A stretch of 64,000 nucleotides of DNA, taken from IMG/VR virus record IMGVR_UViG_3300045119_000457, positions 1-64,000 of that record. One strand, given 5' to 3'. The DNA is from a virus. Below are positions 6,553-12,891 of this stretch, one piece after another. How positions within the stretch are numbered: position 1 is the first letter of the stretch; every line of letters starts with the position of its first letter. The notes beneath the pieces are model-generated. The model saw nothing but the letters and a program-made list of their open reading frames with translations. It made no database searches and had not been told where the DNA came from. The position numbers and the translations under genes are program-made.

Positions 6553-6903
6553 TCAGCGCGCCGCCTTGGCCGGCGGGTCGTAATAGCGCGCATCGAGCAT
6601 GCTCAGCAGGCGGCAGCGCTCGATCGGGTCGGCGCCATCGAGGAGCCTGATCAGGTCGTACAAGACGCCGAGCTCGTCCTGCAGCGTATCGCGCGGCGGG
6701 GTGCGCTCGAAGTTGACCGATTCCAGATTGGCGATCGGTTTGGTTTGCCGGATTTGATGAACCAACGCATCTCGTTCGCTTTCGGCGACGACGCGGAGAC
6801 TCGATACCTGGTCGTAGTCATCTGTGAGCATCTTGAGAGAGGCTTTGAGCTTGCGGATCTCGGCCTTGGCAGCGGGCAGTCCTGGCGCGGCTTTACGTGG
6901 CAT
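6553..6903 (-). CDS. Hypothetical coiled-coil protein (116 aa)
   Basis: Starts MPRKAAPGLPAAKAEIRKLK. I chose the ATG at 6903 because AAGGGG lies upstream; an ATG at 6924 lacks a ribosome site. Residues 12-60 form a basic then mixed-charge coiled coil (KASLKMLTDDYDQVSSLRVV). The acidic C-terminal half contains LGVLYDLIRLLDGADPIERC. It is divergent from the 202-aa gene at 7026. Confidence 0.65.
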   Translation of the reverse strand: MPRKAAPGLPAAKAEIRKLKASLKMLTDDYDQVSSLRVVAESERDALVHQIRQTKPIANLESVNFERTPPRDTLQDELGVLYDLIRLLDGADPIERCRLLSMLDARYYDPPAKAAR

Positions 6904-7025
6904 CGTTCGTATCCCCTTCAACATTTAATACTATTAGTTGCACGCATCGTTATAGCCGCATAGCTTGACAGAGGCTTCGTGGGACCACAAGCTTTGTTCC
7001 GCGGATCAATATCACGGAGGATTTC
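6904..7025. promoter_or_regulatory. Divergent intergenic region
   Basis: It separates divergent genes. A TTGACA lies at 6965-6970 on the plus strand, without a clear -10 partner. A near-perfect dyad (GCTTcGTGG ga CCACaAGC) lies around 6974-6992. A TATAAC-like hexamer lies on the minus strand. Promoters must be here, but exact elements are uncertain. Confidence 0.35.
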
Positions 7026-7634
7026 ATGGCCCGTCAAAAGAAGCTCACGCGTGCCCGGCCCATGCACAAGTTTGAATACGAGGTCGACTACCTGGACGGC
7101 CGCGGTGTGCAGACGGTCGAATCGTTTGCCAAGGTCACCCTGGCGAGAAAGCCGGTGACCCTGTTTCTGTCGATCGCCGATATCGACGAATCGATCGCCC
7201 TCGACGGCATGGGCAACTCGACGCGCTGCGCCGTATCGCAAGCCTGCAAGCGGCAAAAGAGCCACTTTCCGCATCCCTTTGTCGGCATGATGGACTGGTT
7301 CTATAAGACGACGTTCATCGCCACCAAGATGAAGAACGGCCTGCCAATCGAATGCATGAAGTACGAGCACCGCGACACCATCGCCCGCGATTTCGATACT
7401 GAGGTCGGTATCCGCCGGCTGCGTGAGCGGGCCGAGGCGCATGATGGCAAGATCACCATCAAGCTTCTGCCGTCGCGCAACCGCGTCGGCGAGACTGCCA
7501 AGGGCGGCAATGTCCCGGCCAGCGGCAAGCGCGTGAAGGTGAGCCCGTTCGGCGGTGGCCTGAAAAAGCACGAGCGGCGCCACGCCGAGATGGTCGCCGG
7601 GCGGGCGCTGTCTTTGAAGGCCAAAGCCGCTTAG
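7026..7634 (+). CDS. Hypothetical protein (202 aa)
   Basis: The start has a CGGAGG ribosome site. The protein (MARQKKLTRARPMHKFEYEV...) has basic ends and a mixed core. The segment AVSQACKRQKSHFPHPFVGM is followed by MMDWFYKTTFIATKMKNGLP, giving the look of a compact globular domain. The C-terminus is Lys/Arg/Gly-rich, suggesting nucleic-acid binding. It is an isolated plus-strand gene beside a candidate replication locus. No family recognised. Confidence 0.75.
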   Translation: MARQKKLTRARPMHKFEYEVDYLDGRGVQTVESFAKVTLARKPVTLFLSIADIDESIALDGMGNSTRCAVSQACKRQKSHFPHPFVGMMDWFYKTTFIATKMKNGLPIECMKYEHRDTIARDFDTEVGIRRLRERAEAHDGKITIKLLPSRNRVGETAKGGNVPASGKRVKVSPFGGGLKKHERRHAEMVAGRALSLKAKAA

Positions 7635-7926
7635 AAGTTCAGGATACGTTCGCGCTCCCGGAACCGTGCAAATATCCGGGGAGGTTCTGGGGATATGTGG
7701 ATAAGGCGGTGGATAATCCGGATACCGCCTTACCCCGTTTCAAACGGGTGAGAAGCCCGCAGCCTGGCGAGGATTGACCAGTAGACGCCGTGTTATGACA
7801 TGGGGGCGGCGTTTTCAGGCAGGTGCGGCTTGTTGTGCGGAGCGGTCCGGGGCAGCTCCTAAGAAGCCAGGCTCCCCAATTCCTCCTTTGTTCTAGACGT
7901 GGCAGTTTAATGTCCGCCACGGCTTT
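7635..7926. other. Gene-free region with DnaA boxes and hairpins; candidate replication origin
   Basis: TGTGGATAA at 7696-7704 is an exact DnaA box in reverse orientation. A second copy with one mismatch (GGTGGATAA, 7708-7716) follows 12 bp on. An inverted repeat TAAGGCGGT / ACCGCCTTA spans 7702-7732 and CCCGTTT-C-AAACGGG spans 7734-7748. The rest is GC-rich with no credible gene. It borders the replication module, so origin function is plausible but inferred. Confidence 0.45.
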
Positions 7927-7937
7927 TTATAGCCGTG
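7898..7937. terminator. Two overlapping hairpins at the end of a leftward gene
   Basis: CGTGGC (7898-7903) pairs with GCCACG (7916-7921), and CACGGC (7918-7923) pairs with GCCGTG (7932-7937) around a TTTTTATA loop. The arms overlap, so the two stems are mutually exclusive. The TAA of the next gene lies inside the second loop. A bidirectional terminator or attenuator is possible. Confidence 0.45.
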
Positions 7938-8241
7938 TCGGCGGCCAATCCTGCGAGGCAAGATCGAAGCCGGTCGCCGGTTCGAATCGTTTTACGCCTG
8001 TGTCGCCGGCGGTGACGATGTAGCCATAGGGCGTGCTTTCGCGCCAATTGTCGAACAGGCTTTTCTGATCAGGGACGAAGACGAAGTCGTCGACGGCGAT
8101 GCCCCATTGACGTTTGGTCATCGCCTCGCCGTGTCCGTTCAGGTCGTGGATGTGATGGCGGTTGAAGTCGTAGATGTAGGCCTGGATGCGGCTCATCGTT
8201 AGGCCGCACACCGCGCCCCAGGGTGGTAGTTCTTTGCTCAT
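7927..8241 (-). CDS. Hypothetical protein (104 aa)
   Basis: MSKELPPWGAVCGLTMSRIQ... follows the helicase gene with an ATGA overlap, so it is probably co-translated with it. Aromatic- and His-rich (AYIYDFNRHHIHDLNGHG), no known domain. An accessory replication role is inferred only from position. Confidence 0.65.
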   Translation of the reverse strand: MSKELPPWGAVCGLTMSRIQAYIYDFNRHHIHDLNGHGEAMTKRQWGIAVDDFVFVPDQKSLFDNWRESTPYGYIVTAGDTGVKRFEPATGFDLASQDWPPTRL

Positions 8242-9560
8242 CGCCGTAGTGCTCCCCAAAGATTGTCCTGGGTCCGTGCCTTGGCCACGGCCATCTCGGC
8301 CACCGCCTGGTCGATCGTGTCGCGCGCCGCCAGTTCATAGCTGAACACATGGTCGTCGACCTGGCCGCGGCGCCGCAGGCGCGCCACGGTCTGATCGTAA
8401 AGCTCAAGATCATCGGGGAGCTGCCACCAGACGATCGAGTTACCGCCGGACTGCAGGTTGAGGCCATGTCCGGCCGATGCAGGATGCAACGCAAGCTTGT
8501 CGAGCTGGCCGGCGTTCCAGGCGTTGATGGTGAGCTCGTCGTGCTTGCTGCCGCCACCGATCCAGCGCAGCTCGGGCCAGCGCCGCAGCATCGCCGCGAG
8601 CTGCTCGCGGAATTCATACGCGATCAAGATCGGCCGACCGTTCTGCTCGATGATGACGTCTTCCAAAGCATCGAGGCGGTAGGGGTCGAGGGCGATCGGG
8701 GCGCCGGCGTTGTCGTAGATGAAGCCGCTCGCCATCTGCCTCAATTTGCCACGCAGGACACCGGAATTGGCCGCCAGGATTTCGTGATCACTCAGCGTGA
8801 AAGTCTTGCGGAATTCATCATAGGCGGCGCGCAGGGGCTCCGGCATCTCGAGTTCGATCGAGGGTCGCACGATCGGCGGCAGCTCGACGGCGTTGTCTTC
8901 CAGGACGAAGGTCCACGGCTTGATGATCTCCGCGAGCTGGTTGGGCGTCTCGCGAAAGGCCGCCCATTTACGCTGCTCGAAGTCGGTCGGGTAGAAGTAC
9001 TGCCGGAGCCAGCGTTCGTAATTCCTCCCGAACATGTCCAGGCCGACCGTCGCCGCCATGCCGTAGAGGCTCGTGAGGCCGTTCGGCGCCGGCGTGCCGG
9101 TCCCGCCCGATTTGATCTTGAAGCCTTTCTTCGTGAGCTGGCGCATCTGTTTCTGGCGCTTGCCGGTGCCGTTGCGCCAACGGCTGAGCTCATCGAACAC
9201 GATAGCGTCGCAGCCATGGCTGCCGTCTGCGATAAGCTTGCACGCCATTTCGACGTTCACCAGGAGGACCTGGCTGCCGCCTTCGACCGCGGCGCGGTTC
9301 TGGTTGCCGGTGCGCTCGCCGGTGACCCGCTCCATGGTGAGCGGGATCGCCCACTTGTCGCGCTCCTGGCGCCAGACGTTCTCGACGACCCGCAGCGGGG
9401 CCACGACCAGGATTCGCTTGGCGGCGCCGGTCTCCAGCCAATCCTGCATCGCCATAAGGTAGCTCAGCGTCTTGCCGGTGCCCATGCGGGCCAGCATCAT
9501 CGAATGGTCGCGCTCGAAAACAAATTGAGACGCTTCGATTTGGAACGGCGCTGGTTTCAT
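8238..9560 (-). CDS. SNF2/superfamily 2 DNA helicase (440 aa)
   Basis: The ATG at 9560 overlaps the upstream stop. Near residue 22 the Walker A loop is MLARMGTGKT. Motif II is AIVFDELSRW (DELS). Motif III is SGTPAPNGLTSLYG. The C-terminal half has motif V (ASAGHGLNLQSGG) and motif VI (QTVARLRRRGQ), as in SNF2-like phage helicases. It probably remodels or unwinds DNA during phage replication. The compact length and the adjacent VRR-NUC nuclease match replication modules known from many phages. Confidence 0.9.
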   Translation of the reverse strand: MKPAPFQIEASQFVFERDHSMMLARMGTGKTLSYLMAMQDWLETGAAKRILVVAPLRVVENVWRQERDKWAIPLTMERVTGERTGNQNRAAVEGGSQVLLVNVEMACKLIADGSHGCDAIVFDELSRWRNGTGKRQKQMRQLTKKGFKIKSGGTGTPAPNGLTSLYGMAATVGLDMFGRNYERWLRQYFYPTDFEQRKWAAFRETPNQLAEIIKPWTFVLEDNAVELPPIVRPSIELEMPEPLRAAYDEFRKTFTLSDHEILAANSGVLRGKLRQMASGFIYDNAGAPIALDPYRLDALEDVIIEQNGRPILIAYEFREQLAAMLRRWPELRWIGGGSKHDELTINAWNAGQLDKLALHPASAGHGLNLQSGGNSIVWWQLPDDLELYDQTVARLRRRGQVDDHVFSYELAARDTIDQAVAEMAVAKARTQDNLWGALRR

Positions 9561-9850
9561 TTTCTGAAGGTGCTCAACTTGATGACCTCGGCCCGCTTGC
9601 CGTAGCGCACGCTGAACTTCTCGCGGGCGGTGGCGTGGCGCTGCACGATGTCGTTGCGAATCCATTTCTCCATATCCGCGGCGAGCTTGCGCGCCCGCTC
9701 GACGTCACCAAGGTCGGCGCTGAGCGCGCGGCCCTTGGCGATCTCGAGCTCCTGGCGGCGCGCCCATTGTCGGATCAGGGAGGGCGCCAGCGGGTCGCTG
9801 GCGCGCAGGACGAACGTCGGTTCGACGAGCTCGAGCTTGTCAGTGGTCAT
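9557..9850 (-). CDS. Hypothetical protein between helicase and nuclease (97 aa)
   Basis: MTTDKLELVEPTFVLRASDP... is a helical, highly charged protein (ARRQELEIAKGRALSADLGD, then ARKLAADMEKWIRNDIVQRH) ending with basic residues. ATGA overlaps on both sides place it in the VRR-NUC/helicase operon. Possibly a DNA-binding accessory factor; no family recognised. Confidence 0.7.
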   Translation of the reverse strand: MTTDKLELVEPTFVLRASDPLAPSLIRQWARRQELEIAKGRALSADLGDVERARKLAADMEKWIRNDIVQRHATAREKFSVRYGKRAEVIKLSTFRK

Positions 9851-10140
9851 TGGCGGAGCCCTCTCTTGTGGCAAAGGGTGCAGAAATCGGCGTAAGCACT
9901 GATCTCGAAAGCCGGTATGGCGAGGGCCTCCAGGCGGTGCTGCCATAGCGTCTGTGGCGCGCTCTTGCGCCCCCTACCGCCTGGATGCTTGAATTCGATG
10001 AAGGCGACATAACCGGGTGGTAACAGCAGCAAACGATCGTGGAAGCCGCGCGTTCCAGGGATACGTATTTTGAGCAGATAACCACCCAGGCTCTGGGCGT
10101 GCAGTCGGCACTGGCGCTCGAGGTCGCTCTCTGTTGCCAT
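9847..10140 (-). CDS. VRR-NUC domain nuclease (97 aa)
   Basis: MATESDLERQCRLHAQSLGG has the early E and the helix of the fold. GTRGFHDRLLLLPPGYVAFI-EFKHPGGRGRK carries the D...ExK catalytic core (D in FHDRL, E and K in IEFKH). The tail contains Q...R and the VRR-like end. Stand-alone VRR-NUC proteins resolve or nick branched DNA. It is first in the operon with the SNF2 helicase. Confidence 0.88.
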   Translation of the reverse strand: MATESDLERQCRLHAQSLGGYLLKIRIPGTRGFHDRLLLLPPGYVAFIEFKHPGGRGRKSAPQTLWQHRLEALAIPAFEISAYADFCTLCHKRGLRQ

Positions 10141-10163
10141 GTCCGAAGCTCTAGTCGAAGCAC

Positions 10164-10208
10164 CATAGCGGGGATTTATTGACACCGCTATGACTTGTCA
10201 AGTATAGC
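10164..10208. promoter_or_regulatory. Divergent promoter/operator region
   Basis: Plus strand: TTGACA (10179-10184), 18 nt, TATAGC (10203-10208). Minus strand: TTGACA (complement of 10196-10201), 17 nt, TAAATC. The two -35 boxes form a dyad, and CATAGCG (10164-10170) pairs with CGCTATG (10186-10192). Binding here could control both the nuclease/helicase and the polymerase operons. The RHH protein encoded next door is an obvious candidate. Confidence 0.55.
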
Positions 10209-10240
10209 CACCCCCGAACCCAATACCCGAGAGGATCAGT

Positions 10241-10435
10241 ATGGCTTCCAGGATGCCCAAACGCCCCAAAGGCGAGACGGTTCGCGCCCATGTCCAGATG
10301 CCCCCAGAATGGCGTCGGGCGATCGATCGCGCGGCCAAACGACTCCATGTCTCACGCTCGAGTTACATCGCCAATGCGGCGTTTCGCGTCGCCTCAGGTG
10401 AGCTGGTGCCGGCCACCGCCGACAGCAAGAGGTAA
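10241..10435 (+). CDS. Ribbon-helix-helix (Arc-like) DNA-binding protein (64 aa)
   Basis: MASRMPKRPKGETVRAHVQM leads a beta strand (VRAHVQMP), then helix 1 (EWRRAIDRAAKRLHV), a turn (SRSS) and helix 2 (YIANAAFRVA), the CopG/Arc plan. It is the first gene of the plus-strand replication operon, preceded by GAGAGGA. It probably represses the divergent promoter just upstream. Autoregulation is typical of such proteins but is not demonstrated by sequence. Confidence 0.75.
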   Translation: MASRMPKRPKGETVRAHVQMPPEWRRAIDRAAKRLHVSRSSYIANAAFRVASGELVPATADSKR

Positions 10436-10440
10436 CGCCC

Positions 10441-11550
10441 ATGCCCGTGACCAGACACAGCGTCTATGGCGGCTCTAACGCCAGCATGTGGCTCAATTGT
10501 CCGGGCGGTGTGGCGCTCCGCACCCAGGTGCCGCGCCACCCGGCCGGCCTGGCCGCTATCCACGGCAGCGCCCAGCACGAGGTCATGGAGCAGCTTCTGC
10601 TCGACCCCGACAAGATGCCGGAGGATTTCTTGGCCTCGACCGTGCTCGGGGTGAAGCTTGAAGGTCATCACATCATGGCGATCAAGCTGGCGCTCGAGGA
10701 GTACCAGAAAATCGAGGAGACTTTTCCCGTCCTCGCCTCGCTGTATTCCGAGCGCGAAGTCGGCATGACCGACGAGGCCTATGGCTCGCTGGATGCTGCC
10801 CTGGTCGGCGGCAAGCGCGCCGCCATCATCGATTTCAAATTTGGCGGCCAGGAGGTCACGGCCGATTCCGACCAGGGCATGGTCTACGCCTGCTATGCGC
10901 GCAAGAGTATTCCGGAATTCGCCAAGGTTGAGGAGATCGACCTCTATATCATCCAGCCGGCGATGGATCCGCCGACCGACAAGCGTACCGTGTCGGCCGC
11001 CGTGCTCGACGCTTTCGAAACGACGATCGGCACGGCCATCCGCGTTTCCAAGCAGCCCGGCGCGCCCTTCGTCGAGGGCGAATGGTGCCAGTACTGCGCC
11101 GCCAAGCTGGTTTGCCCGTCCAAGACACAGCGGCTCGACACCCTGGTGGCGCCCAACCACACCATGAACCTCGACGAGATCGCCGATCGCCTGCTCAAGA
11201 TCCGGGGGTGGAAGAAATGGGCCGAGGAGGCCGAGGAGCGTCTGCAGCACGAGATCGAGAACGGCGTGAAGGTCAAGGGTTGGAAATTGGTCGGCAAGCG
11301 CGCGATCCGGCAGTGGCGCGACGAGGCCGCGGCGATCGCGTTTTTCAAATCGCGCAAGGTCCCGGCGGCGCAGTACCTGGTAACCAAGCTGCTGTCGCCG
11401 GCGCAAGCCGAGAAGGTGATCCCCAAGACCGAGGTCAACAAGCTCGCCAACCCGGTGAGCTCGGGCAACACCATCGCGCCGGTCGCTGATCCGCGGCCCG
11501 AGGTGGTGTCGCCGCAGATGTTCGCGAATGTGTTGAAAAAAATCGCGTAG
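10441..11550 (+). CDS. DUF2800-type RecB-like nuclease, PD-(D/E)XK (369 aa)
   Basis: Near residues 115-140, SLDAALVGGKRAAIIDFKFG supplies the catalytic D...DxK (IIDFKFGG), with QGMVYACYA after it as in RecB/Cas4 nucleases. A single early Cys (WLNCPGG) and a C-terminal cluster EGEWCQYCAAKLVCPSK (CxxCx5C) fit an Fe-S clamp. DUF2800 proteins sit upstream of a DUF2815 protein and PolA in many phages, as here. Probable role: end processing or recombination during replication. Confidence 0.85.
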   Translation: MPVTRHSVYGGSNASMWLNCPGGVALRTQVPRHPAGLAAIHGSAQHEVMEQLLLDPDKMPEDFLASTVLGVKLEGHHIMAIKLALEEYQKIEETFPVLASLYSEREVGMTDEAYGSLDAALVGGKRAAIIDFKFGGQEVTADSDQGMVYACYARKSIPEFAKVEEIDLYIIQPAMDPPTDKRTVSAAVLDAFETTIGTAIRVSKQPGAPFVEGEWCQYCAAKLVCPSKTQRLDTLVAPNHTMNLDEIADRLLKIRGWKKWAEEAEERLQHEIENGVKVKGWKLVGKRAIRQWRDEAAAIAFFKSRKVPAAQYLVTKLLSPAQAEKVIPKTEVNKLANPVSSGNTIAPVADPRPEVVSPQMFANVLKKIA

Positions 11551-11566
11551 CGTGTAGCGTGCGTCG

Positions 11567-11582
11567 TGCTGCTTAGGCAGCA
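11567..11582 (+). terminator. Small hairpin between replication genes
   Basis: TGCTGC-TTAG-GCAGCA is a perfect 6-bp stem in the 68-bp gap after the nuclease gene. With no T-run it is more likely an RNA-stability or attenuation element. Confidence 0.3.
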
Positions 11583-11618
11583 TACAGGTGACAGGAAATG
11601 TAAATTAGGAGTCGAATT

Positions 11619-12431
11619 ATGAATAACGTGGTGAAATTCAAAGGAGCTCAACTGCCGACCCAAGGAATGACCAGTGCATTTCTGCGAGCCAAAGATGTTG
11701 TCGGCGTAACTGGAAACACTGCCTTTCTGCGTCTGACTAAAGGAACTGGCGAGTGGGTTTACGGACAGACCAATACTGAAGTTGAAGAAAACAGCCTGTG
11801 GGCCATTAATCCTGGCTCGTTTTCGACCGGCTATATCGCCTGGAAGGGCGGTAAGCCGGTCGGCAAGCGGATGAAGCCGATCAACGATCCGAACCCGGTA
11901 ACGCTCGATGAATTACCGGCGTGCGGGGCCGAATGGGATGTCAACGTCGCCTTTGAGCTGCAGTGCGTCTATGGCGAGGATGCCACGTTGCCGGTGGTCG
12001 TGGAGTACACGGCCAATAGCTTCGGCGGCAAGAAAGCCTTCTCTGCGCTCATGTCGTCGATGCATCGCCAGTCGATCGAAGACCCCGCGCATATCGTGCC
12101 CGTTGTGGAGCTTCTGAACGATTCCTATCAGCACCCCGAATGGGGTCAGATCTACAATCCCATTTTCCAGATTCGGAAGTGGGTGGCCTACGACAGCGGA
12201 CAAGCGGCACAGCCCGAGGCGTCGCCGCAAGAACCCGAACCCACAGCGCGCAAGGCGCCGCCGAGCCAGCCGCCGCGCGATGCGGCGGCCAGCGAAGCAG
12301 CGCCGACGCGTAGAAGGGCGGCCGCTCCGGTGACCGACGTAGAGGATGAACCAGTCGAAGCGGCCAAGGCTGCTCCAGAGCAGTCTGAGCCGGTCACGCG
12401 CCGTAGGCGCCGCGCCGCCGCTCCCGCTTAG
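11619..12431 (+). CDS. Putative ssDNA-binding protein (DUF2815 position), 270 aa
   Basis: It has a clear ribosome site (AGGAG) and starts MNNVVKFKGAQLPTQGMTSA. The folded part (to about residue 180) is beta-rich (TGEWVYGQTNTEVEENSLWA). Residues 190-270 are a disordered Ala/Pro/Glu tail ending RRRRRAAAPA. I do not recognise the sequence. The place between DUF2800 nuclease and PolA is where ssDNA-binding DUF2815 proteins normally lie, and a globular OB-like domain plus disordered tail fits. The tail is basic rather than acidic, unlike classical SSB. Confidence 0.6.
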   Translation: MNNVVKFKGAQLPTQGMTSAFLRAKDVVGVTGNTAFLRLTKGTGEWVYGQTNTEVEENSLWAINPGSFSTGYIAWKGGKPVGKRMKPINDPNPVTLDELPACGAEWDVNVAFELQCVYGEDATLPVVVEYTANSFGGKKAFSALMSSMHRQSIEDPAHIVPVVELLNDSYQHPEWGQIYNPIFQIRKWVAYDSGQAAQPEASPQEPEPTARKAPPSQPPRDAAASEAAPTRRRAAAPVTDVEDEPVEAAKAAPEQSEPVTRRRRRAAAPA

Positions 12432-12447
12432 GCCGGGGACGACTGAC

Positions 12448-12494
12448 CCGCCGGGGTTTCCCAAAAATATTTGGGAAACCTCGGCGGTTTCTTT
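12448..12494 (+). terminator. Strong rho-independent terminator
   Basis: An 18-bp stem pairs 12448-12465 with 12470-12487 around an AATA loop, with a single G-U pair, and is followed by TTTCTTT. It closes the RHH-nuclease-SSB segment. Downstream small genes and polymerase must use read-through, antitermination or another promoter. Confidence 0.85.
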
Positions 12495-12506
12495 GGGGGC
12501 ACTACC

Positions 12507-12602
12507 ATGAGCTATCTGCAACTGGCCTTCGTCATCATGGCCGTTGCCGTGCCGATAATGGCCTGGATCATCGTCGCCGTTGGCGACGACCGTCCGCGAT
12601 GA
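12507..12602 (+). CDS. Tiny membrane protein (31 aa)
   Basis: MSYLQLAFVIMAVAVPIMAW then IIVAVGDDRPR: one hydrophobic helix and a charged tail. Its stop overlaps the next ATG (ATGA). It lies just after a terminator. Two such peptides in a row followed by a coupled 66-aa gene make chance less likely. Function unknown. Confidence 0.5.
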   Translation: MSYLQLAFVIMAVAVPIMAWIIVAVGDDRPR

Positions 12603-12694
12603 GCCACGCTGAACTGATCATCATCGCCCTGCCGGTTGCCGGCCTGACAATCGTCGTCGTGATGGTCATCCTTGGGATTGTGATCGGCAAATGA
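12599..12694 (+). CDS. Tiny membrane protein (31 aa), second of a pair
   Basis: MSHAELIIIALPVAGLTIVV then VMVILGIVIGK: one long hydrophobic helix. It is linked by ATGA overlaps to the peptide before it and the 66-aa gene after it. Confidence 0.5.
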   Translation: MSHAELIIIALPVAGLTIVVVMVILGIVIGK

Positions 12695-12891
12695 ATATCG
12701 AGTCGGGAGATTTCGTATTGATCGGCGGCAGCGATCTCATGTGGCGGGACTGCCTGTTGCTGGTTGAGGAAGTCCGGTCCTGGGGCGTCATTGGTGTCGT
12801 CATCGCCCCGGAACAGACGCTTTACCCCAGGCGCGTGGCCTTGGATGAAATCCTGGCGGTGTACAAAAAGGTCAGCGATGAAGATCTGTAA
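12691..12891 (+). CDS. Small protein preceding DNA polymerase (66 aa)
   Basis: MNIESGDFVLIGGSDLMWRD... has a beta-rich start resembling an SH3-like barrel (SGDFVLIGG, WGVIGVVIAPE) and a helical end (LDEILAVYKKVSDEDL). The polymerase ATG lies 14 bases inside its 3' end, so the two are translationally coupled. Function unknown. Confidence 0.65.
   Translation: MNIESGDFVLIGGSDLMWRDCLLLVEEVRSWGVIGVVIAPEQTLYPRRVALDEILAVYKKVSDEDL

Noticed and set aside
5491-6963. 490-aa open frame on the plus strand
   Set aside because: Antisense to the 319-aa and 116-aa genes. It is Gly/Ala/Arg-rich, lacks a ribosome site, and arises from GC-rich codon bias.
7733-7748. CCCGTTT-C-AAACGGG as a tRNA T-arm
   Set aside because: There is no acceptor, D or anticodon arm around it.
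8349-9605. 418-aa plus-strand frame over the helicase
   Set aside because: Antisense to a helicase whose motifs are clear.
12431-12506. Whether the perfect hairpin is a protein-binding operator
   Set aside because: The long stem with T-rich tail just after a stop fits a terminator better.
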